A program made the translations under genes and the position numbers. Under the pieces are notes generated by a model. The model saw only the letters and a program-made list of their open reading frames with translations, was not told the origin of the DNA and searched no databases. Positions 54,901 through 64,000 of a DNA stretch of 64,000 bases are shown here, one piece after another. Positions within the stretch are counted from its first letter, which is position 1. Each line of letters begins with the position of its first letter. Origin of the DNA: Nipponacmea schrenckii (taxonomy: Eukaryota; Mollusca; Gastropoda; Lottiidae); contig JAUJPP010000003.1 in NCBI GenBank assembly GCA_030562195.1, positions 12,493,398 through 12,557,397 of the forward strand, written 5' to 3'.

Positions 54901-57500
54901 TAGAGGTGCTAATGAATCTCATACATTATAACAACTCTATATCTTATCATGAAAATATATCGTTAATGAACATAATGATTTCTACCACAGCTTGATATAT
55001 GATGAAGTATTTTCCAAACTAGTAATTTTCTTTATGAATCAGCAAAGACCTGTCAAAAATGGCTGTTAAAGGACTAGTAAGTAATCACAGAAAGAATAAG
55101 TCTCGTATTACCAATATTGTCAGTAATAGAAGTTCAAATTCTCTCTCTATTGTATTCTAATTCACAGTAGGCCCTAATACATGAGTAATGAAATAATGCC
55201 AGCTTTTTAGATCTGATGATAATGTAGAACTGGTATCCATTAATACTCTTATAGATTAACAACATATAATATTGTTAGTTTAAAATAATTTACATTAAAA
55301 CATCTATTCATTACTCATAGAGACCTTGCAAATATAAAATGTCATGAGATGAAATGATAGGTTTTGAGTATCCATCTTTATAATGTCAAGCTATTATAAA
55401 CTTCGTCTTATATGACAAAGTAAGTAATATCTAGATCATTGTGAAGATGGAGACTGGTATTAATGATCCATGGACAAATGGACGAACCTTTTATTTCCAT
55501 CCTTTCTGGATCGAACTGTACTTGTCAAAGAGCAGGAGCAGGAGAATCTTATCCGAAAAAACACAAATATATTACTGAGAAAATATTGGAAAGCACCCAT
55601 ATTGCACATCATATTGAATGTTAAAATGTCAACTAAAGGCAACCTCTTTTTTATCCAAGATTTGTGGCATGGAATGTAAACTACTTTAAAATGTATTCCA
55701 TCATGTAAAGGAGTTTTTATGAAAGTTTTAACTAAAAAAAAACAAATGTCAAGTCAAAAACAGAAAAAAGAGATTGGTCTATTTATGTAAACATTTTGAA
55801 CGATTTTCATTGTTCAAGCAGACACTTGATCATTAGAAATGGATTGGACTGCTAATTGTTAATGAAGCAATCAGCACCCACCAGAAGGTGGAGAAATTCA
55901 GGTTTTTAGTCAAAAATACCACGACCATGTAAAAGTCACGTCTTGTATTATCTTAAGACACCAAATTTGATGTTTCTCAATCACCAGGTAAATTTAATGA
56001 AACTATAAAAAGAGCTAACAAGATATTCAATATCACGCAAAAAAGCATACATTTGTACACATTGGAATTAAATCGGATCGGATGGACACTTAAATGGTCA
56101 CTGATTTTGCTGAAATTGGTAATTTGATGTGCTTATTTGTATATCACCCTAGAATAGTCCACTGGCAATTTCAGAAAGAAATTGAATTTATGTTAAAGAG
56201 AAATAGACTTGATCAATCATTTCATGTTTAAATTTGAATATTGCCTACACTAAATATAACCTTTTAATCACAATATACTATTGAAATATATCACTTGATG
56301 GGTCTGCCACCAACTATAGTATATCACAAATATTGTGGAAATCTAACATTTGCATGTTCACAAATATTGACAAATATATATAGGGCCTATACATACCGTT
56401 ATGATATGATGAAGAAAATCAAATATTTTTAAGAAAATCCTACAACTAAACATTGTAAACCACAAGAATGAAAAAAAACCTTGTAATTGGCTTGAATAAT
56501 AGACTAATTTTTTAGAATACACTGCTTTCGATAGATCCTTTTAAACATATGTTGAGTGCAGTACTCTTAATTGTTTTTTCTCCACAATTATAATGAAATA
56601 GCCAAGTAACCCATAAATGTGTTTACCATTAAAATCCAATCACATCAGTATAATCCCACATTTTATACACAGTCGTACTAGACAGTTCTAGAAGGCGTTA
56701 ACTAAAATATAATGTTTTCTTTATCCTCTACACAGACAATATAATAGAATCTACAAACATTACCATTAATATACTAGATGGTAAAGAATAATGATGAAAA
56801 TATAAAAGATATATACCAGTTCAACCCACCTGTTTACTGGTGGAAGATAACATCAAGTTCTTATTCCTAGTTCCACTATATACCAATCTATTATCTGACT
56901 GTAGGTTAAGAGTGGTGATAGAGAGAAGAACTAATTAATGTCGCCAGCTATCACAATATGGCTTCCAGTTTTACCAGCTATACAACTACTGATAACATTA
57001 AGATGAAGAGGAGATTTTATGTTAATACACTGTACTGACCATTTAACTCACTTAATCAAATGCACAAATATTCATGAGTAAGAATCAATATGTTTGAAGT
57101 GGTTGACCTTTAATTGTCAAGGGATGGAAAGGAGAAAGATGAGAGCCAGAATAAAAGGTTACAAGATTAAGTGTTAGAACTATTTTACCAATAACTGAAA
57201 AGAAAGATTAACTATATGTCAAATAGCACACAATTTGTCAAACTTGCCTTCTATTCCATCATATTCCACTCCTCATTTACTATCTAAAATAAAAACAACT
57301 TTACTTTCAATACTCAATTAGTTATTTGAAATATTCCAGCTGCTCTGTCAAATTACCTCTACAATCTGACATTAAAAAGACTTAAAATATGCTTTTATTT
57401 CTTCTATTTATAAATAATTTATTTTGGGATGTAGATAATTACATGAATAACAACAAGTGGTTACCTAGCAAGATATGCCAATTTTAAGTTTATTTTCTGT
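51962..57500. other. 5' region upstream of exon 1 (probable non-coding intron)
   Basis: A splice acceptor at 51962-51963 implies an upstream non-coding exon at higher coordinates, perhaps outside the window. The sequence is AT-rich with a (AT)n run near 54325. Open frames at 53688-53894, 54129-54356 and 55470-55679 have no recognised domain. No promoter is called. Confidence 0.45.
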
Positions 57501-57509
57501 TTTAACACA

Positions 57510-57996
57510 GGTTGAAACTCCAACATTATTTGTCAAAATGAACCACAATCTGAGCCAAGATCTCATCACACCGAATTCAATTTTAATTGGATGAAAATTG
57601 AAGTCATTGTGAGTTTACAAACAAATTTTGACTAGTTTTTACCAGGTCAAAATCAATAAAACAAAAACTATTCATTGAAATATCATCAATTTCGAACATG
57701 CCCAAGAACTGACCACAAAATGATCAAACCAAATTTCATTCAAATGAGATAAAAACTGTAGTCTCTATCATGTTCACAAGTCTATTTCAAAGCATTTTTA
57801 CTAAGTCAACTACAATAAATCATCAAAAAATGATAAATATTTAGCTTGTCCAGTATCTCATCAACATAAATATTTACACCAAATCAGATGAAAACTGTAG
57901 TGTCTATTGCATTCACAAGCCAATTTTGATAACAGACAGACAGACCGGCAGAAGGAGGGGTGACAATAATATCCTACCACATTATAATGTGGCCGA
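57510..57996 (+). repeat. Pearl-like element copy with ACAG run
   Basis: Monomer phrases 'accaaatttcattcaaatg' (near 57729) and 'accaaatcagatgaaaact' (near 57878) are about 150 bp apart, each followed by a 'gtctctat...ttcacaag' phrase. Then come a short ACAGACAGACAG run (about 57934-57946) and a CCACATTATAATGTGG hairpin before 57996. This matches the order of the copy at 1-905. Confidence 0.72.
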
Positions 57997-59489
57997 ATAA
58001 ATAGGTAAAACAAGGAAATCAGAGAAAAACATATTCTACTACTGATATAAACTGTTAAAATCTTTTCCAATGGAAGGATTTAGCAAAGAATGAGAAAATG
58101 TACCTTCAGAAACAGATGAACAATATTTATAGATATAACATATTATCAATCAATAGATACACCAGCCTCAATTAGGAAACATATCATTCAGATGCAAGCA
58201 AACTGTCAACTTACTGAAGAATATAACAAACTTTCTTAAAATATAGAACCAAAATAAAAAATTTCTCATTTTTAAATAGAATGATTCATTATATTATCTG
58301 AAGCCAAAAAAAATTGTCTTTTTAGTTGACAACCATTTGCAGTCAGAAAATCACGATTTTTGTAAATATCTGACTAGACTTCTTACTGTTCTTAGACAAA
58401 CAGAATTTGTGGCTTAGACATTCCAGTTAATGCCAATACATCATTACTAATTTCATTCTTGACACAAGCTAGACTTCTTTGACTCAACAATCAGATAATG
58501 TTTAATGGACGCTTCCTGCTACCTTCAAACCTTGCTATTATAGATTGAAGGTCTAAATAATGTTAGGTAATTATTTACCATTATATTCCCCAATTAAAAC
58601 ATGCTACATGGAGCACCATCCTGTCACAGTCTGAAATAAGTTCTATAATTCAAGTTTTTATCTGTAACTGTGATTCAGACAGTCTACATCAATTTAAGAT
58701 AGTAGGTGGAGACAAAACAAGAACATTCCCATGTGGTTTTTCTTAAAGTAGCCTTTTACATGTAGATATAAGACAGTTTTCAAAAACAAGGATTGCTCCT
58801 TCAGCAACAGACATTAATGGAGAAACCAAAATGTGCAATAACAAAACGGCACATTGGTGATCACTGTTTGTTGCATGAACACTAAATAGTATAGTAAGAA
58901 TACATCTGATCTATTGCTTTTCAATAATACAAAGACTGTAATTCTGATAAATCTTTCACCATAGAATTAATCAATAATATTTTGGTACCAACTAGTTGGC
59001 ATCATTATTAGCAAGACAATAAATACCATAATATAAATTATACAATGGTGTGTTACTGACTTAAGCCAATTGCCAAAAGTAGACAATTCAGACCAATCAA
59101 TAGTGAAAGTTTAGCAATTAGATTAAAAATCAATAGTAGTTTTCTACTATATAATATATCATGTTTTGATATCTCATTCCTGTATTTACTTTTTCCTTTC
59201 ATTCTATTCTACTGAATGGAAAATAGGCATGTTGATTTTGAATCTCTGAAGTTTGTCTTCCTTATTTCAGTTACATCTTTACATTCACCTAATTACTTTC
59301 TATTCAATTCCTGTCGAGTTACAGAGTTCTTTGAGTTTCACTTTCTTACTGATTCAAAGTTCATTAAAATGAAGTTTTTTCTTCACAAGAATTCTGAGGC
59401 TGATAAAGCAGCCAGTCTGAGTTTTATTTTTCAAGACATTCTTTTAATACCTCAACTCTCAACCTTGGATTCTATCATCTTCTGTTAGA
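57997..59489. other. AT-rich non-coding stretch
   Basis: No repeat, RNA or gene recognised. The open frame at 59216-59488 has no known domain. Confidence 0.45.
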
Positions 59490-60535
59490 GAACAGTTGTG
59501 TGGCACAGTTAGCACCATATGGTATATTTGTGCACAGTTAGCATCACACAGTATATGTGTGCACAGTAGGCACCACACAGTATATGTGAGCACAATAGAC
59601 ACCACACAGTATATCAGAGTACAGTAGGCACCAGTGGTGCTGCACCACATAGTATATCTGAGTACAGTAGGCACCAGTGGTACTGCACCACACAGTATAG
59701 CTGAGCTCAATAGCACCACACAGTATATCTGAGTACAGTTAGCACTACAAAGTATACATAGCACTGTTAGCACAACAAGATATACTCTCAACTTTGGATA
59801 ATAGCATTTCCTTTAAGACAGTTATCACCACAGAGTATAGATAAGCTCAGTTTGCTCCACAAGTTATACCTGATCACATTTAGTCCCATACAGTATAACT
59901 TAGCTCCGTTCAAACCAAAAGATATAACTGAGCATAAAGATAAACCTGAGCACAGTTAGCACTAAAAGTTAAACCTATGCATAGTAGGCACCAAAAGATA
60001 AACCTAAGCAGAGTTAACACCAAAAGATAAACCTGAGAATAAAGATACCTGAGCATTTTTAGCACCAAAAGATAAACCTGTCACAGTTAGCACCAAGGCA
60101 TTAACCTGACCACAGTTAGCACCAAAAGATAAACCTGATCACAGTTAGCACCAAAAGATAAAACTGAGCACAGATACCACTGAAAGATATACCTGAGCAC
60201 AGTTACCAATGAAAGATATACCTGAGCACAGTTGGCACAAAGAGATATAGCTGACCGGAGTTGGCACCAAGAGATATACCTTACAAGAGTTGGCACCAAT
60301 AGATATACCTGAGCACAGTTGGCACCAAGAGATATACCTGACCATAGTTGGCACCAAGAGGTATACCTGACCACAGTTGGCACCAAGAGATATACCTGAC
60401 CACAGTTAGCACCAAGAGATATACCTGACCACAGTTGGCACCAAAAGATAAATCTGAGCACAATTAGCTCCAAAAGATAAATCTGAGCACAGTTAGCTCT
60501 TAAAGATAAATCTGAGCACAGTTAGCACCAAAAAA
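59490..60535. repeat. 29-bp minisatellite array (~36 copies)
   Basis: The unit contains 'ggcaccaagagatatacctg' plus 'accacagtt'. The starts at 60321, 60350, 60379 and 60408 show an exact 29-bp period. An earlier block (about 59500-59770) uses a variant with 'cagtatat'. Because 29 is not divisible by three, all three frames cycle through an 87-bp superperiod, which explains the long repetitive minus-strand open frames. Confidence 0.94.
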
Positions 60536-61995
60536 AAACCACCACCTTTCTGTACAGTAATTTATGGTGTGGTGAGTCTTGAAGGGTATCAATATATGTT
60601 ACAAATCAATTAGAGGCTTAAATTAAGCTTAAGGAAGTAAAACGTAAGGAAGTTTGCCAAATAATAAATATCAGTATCTTTGAAAATTAGCTACAAGTTT
60701 GAAATATAACATCTTTATTTTCACTACATAACCAGCAGTCCATTACATTTCTATTTTCAAATTAGATACAAAATACTAGTGAAAAACATGTCAACAGCAT
60801 AAAACATCACTTAGAGAACTTTACACCAGGGAACAGTTTGGTTAGATTGCAATAGACAGGACATTCAATAAAATAGGAAATTGGAAAGACTTTATTAACT
60901 TCTAATTATTTTTTGTGCAAAATGAAAATCTGTTCCTTTGACCTTCAAGAAATAACATAGTATTTGTTATCCAGTTGTAAATACAAATACAAGGCATTAG
61001 TATTGCATTAAATGTTCAGTCCATAATGGGACGAGTAAAATTTTTGTGAATACAATTTGTTTTGATATATGAATAAATATAGATACATGAAGCTGATTTG
61101 ACCAAAAAAGATTAAATTAATATTTGTTTTAATTTGAAGTCATGAACCATCATAATTTAAAGCCAAAATAAATTATACTTGATGCATCTTAACAAATGTA
61201 TATATATAGGAAATAACATTCACACATTTGAAATGATTAGACACTTTTCTGATACAGCACCTTTAAACTGTTTTAATAAGAATATTACATGAATCATGTA
61301 TATTGGCATCACCTATTTAATATAGCATTAACTAGTCTTTAAATTTTAACTTAAGATATTTAAAATCTCTTACATCACTACAACTTCCTATCAACACTTA
61401 ATATCTCTGTCTAAAACACAAAAAAATTAATTCACTATTGATTCTAAAATGCAGCTGTTATCTATTTTCTTTCGCATTATATTGGAGCTAGTATTGGAAT
61501 TAGAACTCTTTCTGTTAAATATTTGTTTGTGTCAATTTTGATTCCAATCAAAAATGAGAATGAGATTGCAATGGCATAAGTTATGATGACTTGAAACAAG
61601 GTGACAACCTTTGTGCTTTTCCTATTCAAGCGTAAAACTATGTCATCCTTGATGCCTCAAAGGAGATAGAATAGTTGCCTTGGTAATGGTGGTGAGCCCA
61701 ACTTAAGTCAAGTCATTGCCATGCAAGTCCTGGTTTTATACTGACCTCTACTGCTTATTTAATGGCCGCTGATCAAAATGTATCAAACGTATTGTGAAAT
61801 GTTCAAATCAGAATTCATCAGAATCTAAAATTATGTAAGCTAGTCACTTAATAATATTGACCATAACTTTATTAGTGTAGTTAATTTGACCTTTGCAAGC
61901 TTATTTTGGACCAATTTAGTAAAAGATATTCAATGAAGATAAATTGAACAATTGATTAACACTCATCAAAATTAACAATATAAACCATGTTTTTG
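60536..61995. other. AT-rich non-coding stretch
   Basis: No recognisable gene or repeat array. Confidence 0.45.
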
Positions 61996-61999
61996 CAAA

Positions 62000-62360
62000 A
62001 AGGTGAACATGAAGAAACACCACAAAACATCTGTACATGGAGCAGACTAGCTAGTTGATGGAGGTCTTCTGCAGTTGTCGGCATTGGGCGCACTTAATTG
62101 AGTCTACGTTAGTTCTCCTACCACGAGTGTTTGATCATATTTAAATCTGGGCTGGGAGCATAACTTGACTGTTGCACTGCTGAAGGAAGTCCATAGTGAC
62201 TCTGGCAGTATTGTCCCGCTGTAAGGTGTAGTTTCTGTGACGTTGCTTAGACCTCCCCATGATTCCCATTATATTGTTCTGAACTTGAAATTGAATGCAA
62301 TGATCTGTGCATCTATGATCACTTGTTGTCTCATATTTCCTGATAATCTTGGCTTGGCAT
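62000..62360 (-). pseudogene. Tc1-like transposase remnant
   Basis: On the minus strand, YTLQRDNTARVTMDFLQQCN resembles the Tc1 LQQDNARPHTARV...FLQQ region around the second catalytic Asp, with a gap where ARPH should be. It is followed, across a stop and frame changes, by a PDLN-like motif and a degraded C-terminus. It is not similar enough to the 50.5 kb copy to be the same insertion. Confidence 0.7.
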
Positions 62361-62539
62361 TGCAGATTAAACAAAATGACAAATGTTAGTCTGACAGTTT
62401 TGATCTTTATATATTGGTCTTTTATACCCATACCATCTTTCACAATAATTATGACTTTGCTAAGAAGTCTTAGCAACTGGTCCCCATTTCACTTTAAGGC
62501 AACAAAACGAACCAGTAGAATGTTAAATCTTAATTAGTG

Positions 62540-63640
62540 ATAAATAAGTGATGTATATTTTGCCTTTCAGTGATGGTTATGTCCTATCCTATGGTACTTT
62601 GAATACACCAATCCAATTTTTGTTTTCATCATCTATTAAATTTGAACTCATCAGAGGTCTTCCAAGAAACATTTCAAATGAATGAACTGTAGAAAACAAG
62701 ATGAGCTTATAATATAGGTATCAGTATACTACTTCCTATTAGTAGTAAACCACTGTCTATAATAGGTCTGACTTACAATATATCTATTGAATTGTTATTG
62801 GACAGTCCAGGCAAATGATCAATATTCCTCAATAAGATGAATTTGATTATTTAATTTACAGAAACCAGACATCCTAACTTCTAATATATATTCAAATTAT
62901 GTCCAATATATTGGCATCCTTGTCTGAATTGTTCTAATAGTATTTGCACTTTTTATACTTGTTGTTTTTTCTATGTACCATCACAAATTGTGTCTGTGCA
63001 CATATTTACATTTGTCACTGAGTACTGAAATAAAGAATTTTTCTATAAAAAATATTCCCTTGGTATATGGTAATATATCTGTAAAACTTCTTATAATAGT
63101 TCATTGTGCACTATCCCCTAGAGATAGAGTCTATGTCAAAAGTTTTTGAAACTGATCAAGAACTCTGTTCTGTAGGCAAAGATACTACTAAATTCAATGC
63201 AATCACCATAGAGTAACAAGTTGTTGCAGTTTGCAAGGAGGAAAAATTTTTCAAGACAGCGTCATTGGACTACTCCACTGACAATTGTGAAGTAAAGCTA
63301 GCTATATTGTTGAACAAGCTGTGTTTCTACAGCTCATGATGAACAAGGCTACAAGTTATTCAAAAGTTAAGTAATGAGAGTTAGATGTAAACAAAGTAAT
63401 GGCAGCTAATCCAATTTATGTTTACAAAAGATAGAAAAATTGCAAATCCCCAGCTATGAATGTAAGAGTGCCATACATAGTTATTTACAGCTCAGAAAAA
63501 ATCAGTGAGGGGTGTAAAACCGTAAAACTAGCATGCCTTCTTTGTTGATTGTGAAAAAGCCAGCTTTTGGCATTTAAACAAGAGTTTAAAATGTTGACTT
63601 TAAATCTAGCTTTGTTATGAACTCTGATTAATTGCTAACA
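62540..63640. other. AT-rich non-coding stretch
   Basis: Nothing recognised. Confidence 0.4.
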
Positions 63641-63641
63641 C

Positions 63642-64000
63642 AAAGATAGCTTGCCAGGCAAGGTAACATATGCCCACTGGCAGCATTTTATTTGAATAAT
63701 AAATTGAGCAATAACTAAGTCAAGGGCAATAACTCAAAAACTGTTCATTAAAAAATTGTCAAATTCAAACTTGACTACTGTCTTATCAAGTCAAGGGCAA
63801 CAACTCAAAAACTTTATCAAAAAAATTGTCTAATTCATACTTGAGCACCGCCTTATCAATTCCAATGCTCATACTAAGTTTCATTAAAATCCATTGAAAA
63901 TTGTAGTCTCTATTTTCACCTTCAATAAAATATTAATGCAATTTTACTAAGTCAAGGGCAATTACTCAAAAAACATTCATCAATAAATCGTCAATTTCGA
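63642..64000 (+). repeat. Pearl-like element copy, cut by the window end
   Basis: It starts with the same hairpin as the copy at 5515 (CTTGCCAGGCAAGG, then 'tgcccactggcag'). It then has three 'caagggcaa.aactcaaaaa' phrases and a 'tttcattaaaatccattg' monomer phrase. The end, with its microsatellite, is outside the window. Confidence 0.75.

Noticed and set aside
59459..60473. Several minus-strand open frames with repeating YLLVPTVVRY/CQLWSGISLGA-like units
   Set aside because: They are produced by the 29-bp minisatellite, which is open in all three frames in an 87-bp superperiod; no start, splice or domain support.
1..64000. A wholly new gene system elsewhere in the window
   Set aside because: Apart from sif and transposon remnants I found no open frame with a recognisable domain, splice support or conserved pattern; the remaining short frames match the chance expectation for AT-rich DNA.

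Overview
The window is AT-rich nuclear DNA from an animal, almost certainly a lophotrochozoan and most likely a mollusc. Genes are split by GT-AG introns. The repeats include pearl/CvA-like elements (about 150-160 bp core monomers, an ACAG microsatellite and a terminal hairpin), the motif 'caagggcaataactc' common in molluscan repeats, and many short non-autonomous DNA transposons. No bacterial operon, rRNA or tRNA gene, or CRISPR array is present.

One gene dominates. On the minus strand, from 51917 (start codon) down to 2755 (stop codon), lies the orthologue of Drosophila still life (sif) and vertebrate TIAM1/TIAM2, a Rac-specific guanine nucleotide exchange factor. I rebuilt 25 coding exons by hand. 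Every intron has GT-AG ends, all phases agree, and the exons sum to 5250 nt (1749 residues plus stop). The order is: N-myristoylation signal (MGNKL), WH1/EVH1 domain, a long Ser-rich disordered region with a DSGIGG degron-like motif, N-terminal PH domain with coiled coil and extension (PHn-CC-Ex), Ras-binding domain, PDZ domain, catalytic DH domain, C-terminal PH domain, and a disordered tail ending in DTEC. The WH1 domain is the Sif-type (protostome) architecture; human TIAM1 lacks it.

A second start exon at 20213-20260 has an in-frame stop just upstream of its ATG and splices in phase to exon 7. It would encode a 1199-residue isoform lacking the myristoyl/WH1/Ser-rich part, which resembles the activated N-terminally truncated form of mammalian Tiam1. 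The long-form start codon sits behind four short upstream ORFs in 44 nt of leader.

Layout by position: 1-1440 pearl-like repeats; 1441-2754 3' flank/3' UTR; 2755-20260 the dense 3' half of the gene (exons 25-7 and the alternative start exon), with a ~3 kb transposon at about 14.9-17.9 kb; 20.9-22.6 kb a 47-bp minisatellite; 23.7 kb exon 6; 23.8-38.9 kb a 15 kb intron with a hAT-like MITE and a Harbinger-like element that itself contains another MITE; 38.9-40.0 kb the large exon 5; 42.3-45.5 kb exons 4-2; 47.6-51.75 kb a 25-bp minisatellite split by a pogo-like MITE (with a piggyBac-like MITE nested inside) and by a dead Tc1-like transposon; 51.8 kb exon 1; 52-64 kb 5' flank or first intron with repeats, a 29-bp minisatellite and a Tc1 remnant. 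No other protein-coding gene could be supported.
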